Of a stretch of DNA of 64,000 nucleotides, positions 44,032 through 55,184 are shown piece after piece (the stretch's first letter is position 1; the number at the start of each line of letters is the position of its first letter). A program made the translations under genes and the position numbers. The stretch comes from Prinsepia uniflora (taxonomy: Eukaryota > Streptophyta > Magnoliopsida > Rosales > Rosaceae), in assembly GCA_032719365.1 (NCBI GenBank), contig CM064871.1, positions 32,151,566-32,215,565 on the forward strand. The letters run 5' to 3'. The notes beneath the pieces were generated by a model. The model saw nothing but the letters and a program-made list of their open reading frames with translations, searched no databases and was not told where the DNA came from.

Positions 44032-46903
44032 TGTCAGGACCCGTCCCAAATATCACCTCGATACTCGGGATGAACCCTGCTCCCGTCTGACAATCATACT
44101 TACAATACCAAAAAGAAACTTAATACAACTATAAGCATAACCATCAGACGAAGGAGTAAATATATACAACAGTAAGTCAGAGCATAGTTCTACAAAATGG
44201 GCACCAAAAGTCCTACAAGTCTAAGTCCGCAACGGAAGAACGTCGGAAGCCCTATGCCTCGATCTCTGCCTCAACGTTCACCCCGGCGCTATCACCACGA
44301 CCTGGAGGGAAATTAAAACCAAAGGTGTGAGTGGACCAAAAAGAATAAAAGTTTTAAAACCGTTTACCAGCAATTCAACGTAAGGAAAATAAAATCATTT
44401 GTTCCCTCCGGTTTAAAACCAGGCATGCCAATGGAGTAATAGAAAAATCATAGTATGAAAAACATCATAAGAAACAGAGACACTATAAATACCATAAGAA
44501 ACAGATACACTATAAAACATCATAAGAAACCAGAGTATAACCCGATCAAACCTGCTGGACCTATCCGAGTCTTTAAACTCAACCAGGCCTCACATATCAA
44601 TCCGAGTCTTTAAACTCCCGAGTCTTTAAACTCAATAGGCCTATGGGGGTAATATCATAATATCCGAGTCTTTAAACTCCCGAGTCTTTAAACTCAATCC
44701 GGGCCCGTCCCCCATCAATATCAATCCGGGTCTTTAAACCCATATCCAGATCCAGCAAATCCAATCCATATCCAGTGTAAAACCAGTTCAAAATCCATTG
44801 CCAAATCCGAATTCGAAATCCCCGGTTCGAAGCCCTTTCGGCATTCAGACCCGACATTCCGAACCCAAATCCGGAAAATCCATTTCCACACTAAAAACCA
44901 TAGGAAATCCCTAACCATGTTTCGTAACCCATTTACCATCATCAGAAAACATTTATAGGGTGAATTTCTCCTATATAGCATCAAAATCTGAAAACCGGCT
45001 TTTCTCGAAAAACGTGCAAACATCTCAATCACGTATAACCATCATTTAAAACATAAAAACACACATAGAATCATAAAACAGTAATTAAAACAGTTGGCAT
45101 GCTCGGAAATAAGAAAAAGTCCACTCATAGTTTACGACACGTCACTCGCGCTCCGTGCGCTCCTCAACCGTCTCCGGTGTCTCCCGTCCTGTCAATAGAT
45201 ACCAAATAGGGTCACAATAACATCAAGGATACCTTCCCTATTTTCCCCAATTTTTCGGGAATTTAATAATATTTTAATCATAAACCCTAAACCGTACGGA
45301 TTTCCGAACCAGTCCGTAACACCGTCCGATTAACCCGGAAACTATACCATTGGACTCCTTAGGACATTTAGAGTTAAACTCATGTTGGACGCTTAACTGG
45401 ATTCCTTCCCACGCGCCCCCACGCGCCGCCCAAAGTGGCTGCGCGTGGGCCTCACGCGCCTGCTACAGTCACCTTCAACCTCGAGTCACCCGGTTCAACA
45501 CAGTTGAACCGGCGTGACCGGTTCTCCGCCGTTCACCCACCGTTCTTCTCCATTTCAATCCCACTAGCTTCGTCCAGTTCCCTGCAATCAAACCCAATCC
45601 TAAAATCCAGCAATCACGGCCTAGAACCCTTCGTCTTCAACCTCGAAAAAACTTGCCCGTGGCTCTGTTTTCCTTCCCGGCCGTCCACAGCTTCCCCCTT
45701 CACGGTGGTGATACCAGCACCACCCTAGGACCTTACTGAGTCCTACCCAACTCACAGAATCCGTCGATTCATCCCCGAAGTCCACGACTTCACGTTTGAA
45801 ATCACGGCCAAAACAGAGTATTGGATACTCACCGTCGAACCACCAGCCACCGTGAACCTCCCGTCACGGCAACCACCACAGACGACGCCTAAGACCTCCC
45901 TGAACAACACCCTGACCTCCTAATCCCTCAACTCTAAGCCCATCATCACGACTTTGAAATTGAAAAAGCCACGAAAAACAGAGTAAACGGGCTTACCTTT
46001 CGATTCCGGCGCCGCCGTGAAAACCGTCACCCACCACCGTGCTCGTGGGACTCCCCTCAACCTCCTGAGTCTCCTACCGCCTCGGTTTGCCTCACCACAC
46101 GGCACAACAGCCTCCATCGTCCACGATCTCCTCTGTTTTCCTCAAACGTTCGCCGCACCACCACCGTGCCGCCGTGCACGATGCCAATCCCAAAACACGA
46201 TCAGCACCTCACCCACGACTCTCTGTCACTCTCACCAGTCACTCCTCACTCTCCCTGGCCTCCAGATCGATCACCGCCTCACTCAACCTTCTCTCTGTTT
46301 TCTGTTGCCTTCGAATTGGTGCACGGTTCAAAAATGTCTAAGTGTGGCCGTGCACACTTAAGTTCCTCCTGGAACCATCTAGGGTCCCCCACGTGTCCAT
46401 CAACCATTGGCCATCCCAAAATATCTGCCACTTGCCCTTATCTGATTGGGCTGAGGAAAAATGACCAAAATGCCCCTCCTGCACAAAATTACCATTTTGC
46501 CCTCAGACTTTCCAGACCCGTATCTTTTCCGTCCGACGTCCGATGACAGCGTGCCGCCTGTCGTTGAACTCAGGACGTCGAGACCTATCCAACGGTCCTC
46601 GGTCTACGTGAAAATCACACATCCTCCAAAAAGTCAACATTTTCCCTTTTAGCTCAAAATTACGGTAACGCCCCCAACCTTCCGTACATCATAACTTTTC
46701 CTCCGGTTGTCCGAATCGAACCTGCCACCTGTCTACGGACTCGTGACGTCCTAACCTACGTCACGGTCAAGGGCTAACACTCATCAAATCAATATTACAA
46801 AAAGTCAACTTTTCGTTTACTATTCACAGGGGCAAAATCGTCCTTTTTACAAAACTTCACAGAAATTACATTTTTACCCTTCCCGTAGGTACGGGTTGTT
46901 ACA
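44032..46903 (-). repeat. 3' LTR of C
   Basis: 2872 bp. It differs from the 5' LTR at about nine positions. One of these (45128) changes the GT of the second splice-donor-like site to AT on the element strand. Confidence 0.95.
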
Positions 46904-46920
46904 ATCTACCCCCCTAAAAA
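46904..46920 (-). promoter_or_regulatory. Polypurine tract of C
   Basis: On the minus strand it reads TTTTTAGGGGGGTAGAT directly before the 3' LTR. It is the plus-strand DNA primer site. Confidence 0.85.
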
Positions 46921-46938
46921 GAATTTCGTCCCCGAAAT

Positions 46939-49900
46939 TCAGTGAAATAAATAAGGGTACTGTTCTCGCATCAAGGCCTCGGGTTCCCAAGTAGCTTCTT
47001 CAACCTGATGATTTCGCCACAATACCTTCACTAAGGGAACCGTCTTCCTTCGCAACACTTTATCCTTCCGATCCAGGATTGCAACAGGTTGCTCTTCAAA
47101 ACTCAAGTCTTCCCTCAGTTCCACTGGTTGTGTTTCTAAAACATGCGAATCATCTCGAATATATTTCCGAAGCATAGAAACATGAAAGACATTATGTACC
47201 TTTTCCAAATCTGAGGGTAAGGCCAACCGATAAGCTACAGGACCAATCCGCTCCAAAATCTCATACGGTCCAATGTATCGAGGACTCAACTTCCCTCGTC
47301 TACCAAATCGTACGATTCCTTTCCAAGGAGATAGCTTCAGGAAAACCCAGTCTCCAACAGCAAACTCCAAATCCCTGATCCTACGGTCAGCGTAGCTCTT
47401 TTGGCGGTCCTGCGCTGCCTTCAATCGATCCCTAATCAGTACCACTTTTTCCTCAGTCCAACACAATGGAGTCCGACACTGCCGCCCATACAAAGCCTCG
47501 TAAGGAGCCATCCCAATGCTCTCCTGAAAACTATTATTATAAGCGAACTCCATCAAAGGCAGGTGTGATTCCCAAGTACCCTGAAACTGAAGCACACAAG
47601 CTCGCATCATATCCTCGAGAATCTGAATAGTCCGCTCAGACTGCCCATCAGTCTGAGGATGAAAAGCAGTACTGAAGTGTAATTTAGTCCCAAAAGCTTC
47701 CTGTAAGCTCTGCCAAAATCGAGAAGTGAATCTCGGGTCTCTATCAGATACTATCGACTCCGGAGTCCCATGTAATCGAATAATCTCATTAATAAACAAC
47801 TGTGCAAACTGTTCCAGCCTGAAGTTCTCCCGTACTGGCAAGAAATGAGCAGACTTCGTAAGTCGATCCACAACAACCCACACACCATCGTGTCCCTTCG
47901 GTGTTCTCGGAAGCTTGAACACAAAATCCATAGTCAAGTGATCCCATTTCCACTCGGGAATCGGCAAAGGTTGCATCGCTCCATAAGGTCTCTGCCGCTC
48001 GGCTTTTACCTGTTGACAAATCAAACATCTACTGACATACTCTGCAATTTCACGTTTCATCCCTGACCACCAGTAATGCTCTCGAAGTGTACGATACATC
48101 TTGGTCCCACCGGGATGCATCGCATAAGCTGAACAGTGAGCCTCATCCAGTATCACCTTCTTCAAGACTTCATCCTCAGGAACACACAACCGTCCATTCT
48201 TAACCAAAGCTCCATCCTCACGGATCTCAAAATCCTGTCTTTCTCCAGCCTCGACCTCAATCCGAATGATGCCCAGAATAGGGTCCTCAAACTGAGCATC
48301 AATCACCTGATCAATCAAAACGGGTCGCACATGGAAACTCGCTAGGAGTGCTCCCTGATCATCCACAGTCAACTCTACTCCCAACTTACGGAGCTCAACC
48401 AACAAAGGTAACCGTACTGTCCTCAAATGCGACAAAGAACCAGCTGACTTTCTGCTCAGAGCATCGGCTACCACATTAGCCTTCCCTGGATGATACTCAA
48501 TAGTACAGTCGTAGTCCTTTAGTAACTCCAACCAACGGCGCTGTCTGAGGTTCAATTCCTTTTGGGTGAACAAATACTTCAAACTCTTGTGGTCCGTAAA
48601 GATCCTGCACTTCTCACCGTACAAGTAATGTCGCCAAATCTTCAATGCATGAACCACCGCAGCCAATTCCAAGTCATGTGTAGGGTAGTTCACCTCATGG
48701 GGTTTCAATTGCCGGGAAGCATAAGCAATCACTTTCCCGTGCTGCATCAAGACACAACCCAAACCTTGTAAAGAAGCGTCACTGTACACCTCGAACTCCC
48801 CACTATCGTCTGGAAGGGCTAACACAGGAGCAGATGTCAACCGCCTTTTAAGCTCCTGGAAACTCTGTTCACAGTTCTCATCCCACTCAAACCGAACTCC
48901 CTTCCGTGTCAACCTCGTCAACGGTGCTGCAAGAATAGAAAAGCCCTCAATAAAACGCCGGTAATACCCTGCCAAACCCAGAAAACTCCGAATTTCCGTC
49001 ACCGTCTTAGGCTGTTCCCAATTGGCTACCGCCTCAACTTTCTGAGGATCCACACGAATGCCCTCGGCCGAAATCACATGGCCAAGAAATCCAACACTAG
49101 TTAACCAGAACTGACACTTACTGAGCTTCGCATACAACTGATGCTCCCTCAACGTTTTAAGCACAATCCTCAGATGTTTCTCATGCGCCTTCGCACTCTT
49201 CGAATACACCAAAATATCATCAATGAAAACAATCACAAAACGATCCAAGTAGGGCCGGAACACTCGGTTCATAAGGTCCATAAAAGCTGCTGGGGCATTA
49301 GTCAAACCAAAAGGCATCACCACAAACTCATAGTGACCGTACCTGGTCCGGAAAGCTGTCTTCGGTATATCCTCCTCTTTAACCCGTAACTGGTGATAGC
49401 CGGAGCGAAGATCAATCTTCGAGAAATACTGTGCTCCCTTGAGCTGGTCAAACAAATCATCAATCCGGGGTAGGGGGTACTTATTCCGAATAGTTACCTT
49501 ATTCAGTTGCCTGTAATCCACACACAACCTCAATCCTCCGTCCTTTTTCTTGACAAACAAAACAGGTGCTCCCCAAGGCGACGTACTCGGTCGAATAAAT
49601 CCTATATCGACCAACTCTTGCAACTGGGCCTTAAGTTCCCTCAATTCGGCAGGTGCCATACGGTAAGGAGTCTGAGAAATAGGCTGTGTACCTGGTAGAA
49701 GCTCAATCGTAAACTCAAGATCTCGGTGTGGGGGTAGTCCTGGCAACTCCTCGGGAAAAACATCGGGAAACTCCCGTACCACTGGTATATCCTCCGCCCT
49801 CTCTGGCGTAGCACGCGTATCCACTACATGAGCTAAGTAACCCTGGCACCCTTTCCGTAACAGTTTACTAGCCTCGAGTGCCGAAATAACTCCCGTAGGA

Positions 49901-50313
49901 AGTGCACGCTGATCCCCCTGAAATGTAGTCTCTGGTAATCCGGGACTCCGAAAAGTCACTCTCCTATCGAAACATTCGATAGAAGCATGATGTCTCGTCA
50001 ACCAGTCCATACCCAAGATCACATCAAAGTCCCGTAAATCTAAGAGTAACAAATCTGCCAGTAACTCCACCTGGCCTACCAGTACCGGACACTCTCTCAA
50101 AACTTGAGTCACTACCAACACCTCCCCAGTAGGTGTACTCACTCCTAACGCACAATCCAAAGTAGACACCTCCCTCTCCTTAACCAGACTACAACTCCGA
50201 GCTACAAATGAATGGGTAGCCCCGGGATCTATCAAAGCAAAAACAGTGTGACCAAGTATGGTGAGTGTACCTGTCACCACTCCCGGTGCTGACCTAGCCT
50301 CCTGCTGAGTCAT
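46939..50313 (-). CDS. pol: Pol polyprotein of C: protease, reverse transcriptase, RNase H, integrase, chromodomain
   Basis: About 1124 residues from ATG 50313; the frame is open three bases further up only through a GTG. Order: aspartic protease (LIDPGATHSF, near residue 30), reverse transcriptase (YPLPRIDDLFDQL, catalytic FIDDIL), RNase H (FEVYSDAS, FTDHKSL, NVVADALSR), integrase with a zinc-binding HHCC start (HPGGTKMYR ... CLICQQ) and D,D,E core (MDFVF, SDRDPRF, GQSERT), then a C-terminal chromodomain-like segment (VPLVKVLWRN, EEATWEPE). This order and ending are those of the Tekay/Del chromovirus clade, whose chromodomain directs insertion into heterochromatin. All catalytic residues appear present. 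Gag's TGA and this ATG share one base (TGATG), so pol is in the -1 frame relative to gag, whereas in G1 gag runs into pol without a break. Confidence 0.95.
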   Translation of the reverse strand: MTQQEARSAPGVVTGTLTILGHTVFALIDPGATHSFVARSCSLVKEREVSTLDCALGVSTPTGEVLVVTQVLRECPVLVGQVELLADLLLLDLRDFDVILGMDWLTRHHASIECFDRRVTFRSPGLPETTFQGDQRALPTGVISALEASKLLRKGCQGYLAHVVDTRATPERAEDIPVVREFPDVFPEELPGLPPHRDLEFTIELLPGTQPISQTPYRMAPAELRELKAQLQELVDIGFIRPSTSPWGAPVLFVKKKDGGLRLCVDYRQLNKVTIRNKYPLPRIDDLFDQLKGAQYFSKIDLRSGYHQLRVKEEDIPKTAFRTRYGHYEFVVMPFGLTNAPAAFMDLMNRVFRPYLDRFVIVFIDDILVYSKSAKAHEKHLRIVLKTLREHQLYAKLSKCQFWLTSVGFLGHVISAEGIRVDPQKVEAVANWEQPKTVTEIRSFLGLAGYYRRFIEGFSILAAPLTRLTRKGVRFEWDENCEQSFQELKRRLTSAPVLALPDDSGEFEVYSDASLQGLGCVLMQHGKVIAYASRQLKPHEVNYPTHDLELAAVVHALKIWRHYLYGEKCRIFTDHKSLKYLFTQKELNLRQRRWLELLKDYDCTIEYHPGKANVVADALSRKSAGSLSHLRTVRLPLLVELRKLGVELTVDDQGALLASFHVRPVLIDQVIDAQFEDPILGIIRIEVEAGERQDFEIREDGALVKNGRLCVPEDEVLKKVILDEAHCSAYAMHPGGTKMYRTLREHYWWSGMKREIAEYVSRCLICQQVKAERQRPYGAMQPLPIPEWKWDHLTMDFVFKLPRTPKGHDGVWVVVDRLTKSAHFLPVRENFRLEQFAQLFINEIIRLHGTPESIVSDRDPRFTSRFWQSLQEAFGTKLHFSTAFHPQTDGQSERTIQILEDMMRACVLQFQGTWESHLPLMEFAYNNSFQESIGMAPYEALYGRQCRTPLCWTEEKVVLIRDRLKAAQDRQKSYADRRIRDLEFAVGDWVFLKLSPWKGIVRFGRRGKLSPRYIGPYEILERIGPVAYRLALPSDLEKVHNVFHVSMLRKYIRDDSHVLETQPVELREDLSFEEQPVAILDRKDKVLRRKTVPLVKVLWRNHQVEEATWEPEALMREQYPYLFH

Positions 50314-51341
50314 CACAAAACTCGCGCCTGTGGTCCCGATGACCTACCGCGCCCTCTGGAACTGCTCGTGGCACCACCGCCACCCCTAGGGCCTGCCGCC
50401 CCTGATACTGATGCAGTACTCCGCCCGGGTTCTGCTGCACCTCTGCCTGCTCCACCCTCCGGAGCTAACAATGGGCACTCCCGACGGAAATGTCCTCGCT
50501 CCCCACAGTAGAAGCAAGTGTCTCTACCGGGTCCACCGGTATGCCTCCCTGTCGAAGCCACTGAAGTCGCACTCGCCTGAGGAGTCGGCTGTGACCTAGC
50601 TCCTCGAAATCCTGAGCCCTGGAAACTGCCTGGTCTACCATACCGGGCTCCACCAGCCGATAGTGATCCACCAAAATTACCCCGTTTCGGGGGCCTCTGA
50701 CTCGATGCTCCTGGGAATGACTGCTCTCGGCGTCGAACACTGCCCGAATACTGTGGTCGAGCAGGTAAACTGGCCTCCACCCTGACAGCAGCATCAGACA
50801 ACTCTCGGAATGTAGCAAAAGAGCCGGCTGTCACTATGGCCCTGATCTCTCCCCGGAGACCCAACTCAAACCGGCGGCACTTCTCCGCCTCAGTCGCCAC
50901 AAATGCCGGAGCAAAACGAGATAGCATCTGGAACCTCTGCTCATACTCAGCCACTGTCAAGTTTCCTTGCTTCAAGTGAAGGAATTCCGCTTCCTTCGCA
51001 TCCCTGAAAGAACGGGGATAGTACTGATCTAGAAACCTCTCCCGGAACGTCTCCCAGGTCACAGTATGTGCATCCCAGCCGGACAGTTCCAGCGTATACC
51101 ACCACTCGTAGGCAGCTCCATCCAACAGAAAAGTGGCTAACAATACCCAATCCTCGGGAGGACAGTGCATCACCCCAAAAATACGCTCGAGTCGGGTGGT
51201 CCATCGGTGAGCTTCCTCGGGATCAGCCCCACCGCTGAACGTAGTAGCCCCAAGCCTCTGGGCTCTCTCGATCGAAGCGCTCTCAGTCCCTCTCGCCGCT
51301 TCATCTTCAGGTCGTGGAGGGGGTTCACGTCTCGGAGGCAT
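50313..51341 (-). CDS. gag: Gag protein of C
   Basis: 342 residues from ATG 51341 (MPPRREPPPRPE). It has the same gag core as G1 (GAAYEWWYTLEL, RERFLDQYYPRSF, RFAPAFVATEAEKC), a Gly/Ser/Arg-rich linker and a CX2CX4HX4C zinc knuckle (CFYCGERGHFRREC). It ends with TGA (50313-50315) overlapping the pol ATG. In G1 the corresponding junction has one more base and stays open. Tekay-type elements usually have a single gag-pol frame, so this may be a one-base deletion in C; a programmed -1 shift or re-initiation at TGATG would be alternatives. Confidence 0.93.
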   Translation of the reverse strand: MPPRREPPPRPEDEAARGTESASIERAQRLGATTFSGGADPEEAHRWTTRLERIFGVMHCPPEDWVLLATFLLDGAAYEWWYTLELSGWDAHTVTWETFRERFLDQYYPRSFRDAKEAEFLHLKQGNLTVAEYEQRFQMLSRFAPAFVATEAEKCRRFELGLRGEIRAIVTAGSFATFRELSDAAVRVEASLPARPQYSGSVRRREQSFPGASSQRPPKRGNFGGSLSAGGARYGRPGSFQGSGFRGARSQPTPQASATSVASTGRHTGGPGRDTCFYCGERGHFRRECPLLAPEGGAGRGAAEPGRSTASVSGAAGPRGGGGATSSSRGRGRSSGPQARVL

Positions 51342-51414
51342 GATCAATCGTACGCTGAAAGAGGCATAGAGTTAGTATAATAACCTAGACCCAACACAAA
51401 TCGACACAACCTAT

Positions 51415-51426
51415 GCTCTGATACCA
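51415..51426 (-). promoter_or_regulatory. Primer binding site of C
   Basis: Plus strand GCTCTGATACCA, that is TGGTATCAGAGC on the element strand, two bases from the 5' LTR. It is the initiator methionine tRNA type. Confidence 0.92.
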
Positions 51427-51428
51427 AT

Positions 51429-54300
51429 TGTCAGGACCCGTCCCAAATATCACCTCGATACTCGGGATGAACCCTGCTCCCGTCTGACAATCATACTTAC
51501 AATACCAAAAAGAAACTTAATACAACTATAAGCATAACCATCAGACGAAGGAGTAAATATATACAACAGTAAGTCAGAGCATAGTTCTACAAAATGGGCA
51601 CCAAAAGTCCTACAAGTCTAAGTCCGCAACGGAAGAACGTCGGAAGCCCTATGCCTCGATCTCTGCCTCAACGTTCACCCCGGCGCTATCACCACGACCT
51701 GGAGGGAAATTAAAACCAAAGATGTGAGTGGACCAAAAAGAATAAAAGTTTTAAAACCGTTTACCAGCAATTCAACGTAAGGAAAATAAAATCATTTGTT
51801 CCCTCCGGTTTAAAACCAGGCATGCCAATGGAGTAATAGAAAAATCATAGTATGAAAAACATCATAAGAAACAGAGACACTATAAATACCATAAGAAACA
51901 GATACACTATAAAACATCATAAGAAACCAGAGTATAACCCGATCAAACCAGCTGGACCTATCCGAGTCTTTAAACTCAACCAGGCCTCACATATCAATCC
52001 GAGTCTTTAAACTCCCGAGTCTTTAAACTCAATAGGCCTATGGGGGTAATATCATAATATCCGAGTCTTTAAACTCCCGAGTCTTTAAACTCAATCCGGG
52101 CCCGTCCCCCATCAATATCAATCCGGGTCTTTAAACCCATATCCAGATCCAGCAAATCCAATCCATATCCAGTGTAAAACCAGTTCAAAATCCATTGCCA
52201 AATCCGAATTCGAAATCCCCGGTTCGAAGCCCTTCCGGCATTCAGACCCGACATTCCGAACCCAAATCCGGAAAATCCATTTCCACACTAAAAACCATAG
52301 GAAATCCCTAACCATGTTTCGTAACCCATTTACCATCATCAGAAAACATTTATAGGGTGAATTTCTCCTATATAGCATCAAAATCTGAAAACCGGCTTTT
52401 CTCGAAAAACGTGCAAACATCTCAATCACGTATAACCATCATTTAAAACATAAAAACACACATAGAATCATAAAACAGTAATTAAAACAGTTGGCATGCT
52501 CGGAAATAAGAAAAAGTCCACTCACAGTTTACGACACGTCACTCGCGCTCCGTGCGCTCCTCAACCGTCTCCGGTGTCTCCCGTCCTGTCAATAGATACC
52601 AAATAGGGTCACAATAACATCAAGGATACCTTCCCTATTTTCCCCAATTTTTCGGGAATTTAATAATATTTTAATCATAAACCCTAAACCGTACGGATTT
52701 CCGAACCAGTCCGTAACACCGTCCGATTAACCCGGAAACTATACAATTGGACTCCTTAGGACATTTAGAGTTAAACTCATGTTGGACGCTTAACTGGATT
52801 CCTTCCCACGCGCCCCCACGCGCCGCCCAAAGTGGCTGCGCGTGGGCCTCACGCGCCTGCTACAGTCACCTTCAACCTCGAGTCACCCGGTTCAACACAG
52901 TTGAACCGGCGTGACCGGTTCTCCGCCGTTCACCCACCGTTCTTCTCCATTTCAATCCCACTAGCTTCGTCCAGTTCCCTGCAATCAAACCCAATCCTAA
53001 AATCCAGCAATCACGGCCTAGAACCCTTCGTCTTCAACCTCGAAAAAACTTGCTCGTGGCTCTGTTTTCCTTCCCGGCCGTCCACAGCTTCCCCCTTCAC
53101 GGTGGTGATACCAGCACCACCCTAGGACCTTACTGAGTCCTACCCAACTCACAGAATCCGTCGATTCATCCCCGAAGTCCACGACTTCACGTTTGAAATC
53201 ACGGCCAAAACAGAGTATTGGATACTCGCCGTCGAACCACCAGCCACCGTGAACCTCCCGTCACGGCAACCACCACAGACGACGCCTAAGACCTCCCTGA
53301 ACAACACCCTGACCTCCTAATCCCTCGACTCTAAGCCCATCATCACGACTTTGAAATTGAAAAAGCCACGAAAAACAGAGTAAACGGGCTTACCTTTCGA
53401 TTCCGGCGCCGCCGTGAAAACCGTCACCCACCACCGTGCTCGTGGGACTCCCCTCAACCTCCTGAGTCTCCTACCGCCTCGGTTTGCCTCACCACACGGC
53501 ACAACAGCCTCCACCGTCCACGATCTCCTCTGTTTTCCTCAAACGTTCGCCGCACCACCACCGTGCCGCCGTGCACGATGCCAATCCCAAAACACGATCA
53601 GCACCTCACCCACGACTCTCTGTCACTCTCACCAGTCACTCCTCACTCTCCCTGGCCTCCAGATCGATCACCGCCTCACTCAACCTTCTCTCTGTTTTCT
53701 GTTGCCTTCGAATTGGTGCACGGTTCAAAAATGTCTAAGTGTGGCCGTGCACACTTAAGTTCCTCCTGGAACCATCTAGGGTCCCCCACGTGTCCATCAA
53801 CCATTGGCCATCCCAAAATATCTGCCACTTGCCCTTATCTGATTGGGCTGAGGAAAAATGACCAAAATGCCCCTCCTGCACAAAATTACCATTTTGCCCT
53901 CAGACTTTCCAGACCCGTATCTTTTCCGTCCGACGTCCGATGACAGCGTGCCGCCTGTCGTTGAACTCAGGACGTCGAGACCTATCCAACGGTCCTCGGT
54001 CTACGTGAAAATCACACATCCTCCAAAAAGTCAACATTTTCCCTTTTAGCTCAAAATTACGGTAACGCCCCCAACCTTCCGTACATCATAACTTTTCCTC
54101 CGGTTGTCCGAATCGAACCTGCCACCTGTCTACGGACTCGTGACGTCCTAACCTACGTCACGGTCAAGGGCTAACACTCATCAAATCAATATTACAAAAA
54201 GTCAACTTTTCGTTTACTATTCACAGGGGCAAAATCGTCCTTTTTACAAAACTTCACAGAAATTACATTTTTACCCTTCCCGTAGGTACGGGTTGTTACA
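51429..54300 (-). repeat. 5' LTR of C
   Basis: 2872 bp. On the element strand it carries a donor AAAG|GTAAG at 53393, acceptor TTGACAG ending at 52586, a 60-nt exon-like segment 52526-52585, donor GTGAGT at 52525 and acceptor CCCTCCAG ending at 51699. The TTTAAAG-loop hairpins (51960-52140) lie in the second interval. Confidence 0.95.
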
Positions 54301-55184
54301 TGAGACCCCGTGTAGCACGCGCGTAGCATTAGATACCATGACAGGATGGGTTATGTCTTTTATATGTATATACTATATGATATGTGATGTGTACAGGTTT
54401 TGGGCTGAGTCCCACATGGATTTGGTTTCATTTACGATTTCGGGCTAAGGCCCTAATGGTTCGGTAACTGCTTTTCGAATGCATGCATGCTTTTTAGTGA
54501 AGGGTACAAATGTCTTCGATAATTTTTTTTTTATAAACTCTTTGTTTTGTCCACTCACAGCTTTTAAATGTTTTGACTGCCCTTCAGGTTGACGACGGAT
54601 GCGGGCTGTAGCAGAGACCGAGACATCACATGCCTCCTCCAGATCCTGGCGTACTTTGTAGCCCCGAGCGGGCTAAGGTCGGAAATTTCCATTGTCTGAC
54701 ACTTTGTGTCAGACGGGATCAGGGTCATCCCGCGTTAATCCCAGGGGGATTGGGATGGATCGTGACAAGACTCGACTGGAGGTTGATGATGATGACATGG
54801 TAGTCCACATCAGCATGTCACGCCACATGGCCAAGTGTGGTTGGTGCCACGTGGCGAGATGTAAGAGGCTGTTAGAGGTGATGTGGTAGGATGACGTTAG
54901 CATATGACATGTGGCACATGTCAGAGGGTGCCACGGTGGTGCCACGTGGCAATTGTCAGATGTCAAATGTCAAGTAGGCTAACGTCAGCAGCTGATATCA
55001 ACAGTGACGTCAGCATTGACCAGCGCATGTAGGCGCCTGGGCGTGAGTTTTGAGGTAAAACTGATCTTGTTCGGAAGGTTTCGACTTTTTGAATCTAATG
55101 GTGGTGGTTTCAGGTCAATCAGAGATCGTTTGATGGGTATTTTGGAGGTTTTCTCCTCCGGAAGCATGTTCGAGACACATATTA

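Larger units (their letters stand above)
44032..54300 (-). mobile_element. Young, nearly complete Tekay-like retrotransposon C
   Basis: 10,269 bp on the minus strand with a perfect 5-bp duplication TGAGA (44027-44031 and 54301-54305). Both LTRs are exactly 2872 bp, and by eye I find only about nine substitutions between them. The primer binding site, gag, full pol with a C-terminal chromodomain and the purine tract are all present. The only coding defect I can see is the frame offset between gag and pol. It is inserted in solo LTR B, so it is the most recent event in this cluster. Confidence 0.96.
41603..54767 (+). mobile_element. Solo LTR B, Tekay-like, itself split by element C
   Basis: Pieces 41603-44031 and 54306-54767 join to a 2891-bp LTR beginning TGTAATGACCCG and ending GGATCGTGACA. 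The flanking 5-mers are GGACC (41598-41602) and AGACT (54768-54772); they differ by two transitions, so the duplication is likely but decayed. It has the intron-like layout (acceptor ending at 43023, 78-nt exon-like 43024-43101, last acceptor ending at 54587), but the second donor reads ATGAGT instead of GTGAGT. Confidence 0.8.

Noticed and set aside
45435..46652. Plus-strand frames of 63-126 residues, repeated at 52832-54049
   Set aside because: Antisense frames of the two LTRs of element C, present twice because the LTRs are duplicates.
50314..50316. GTG as the pol start of element C
   Set aside because: GTG starts are not expected in a plant; the ATG at 50311-50313 follows immediately.
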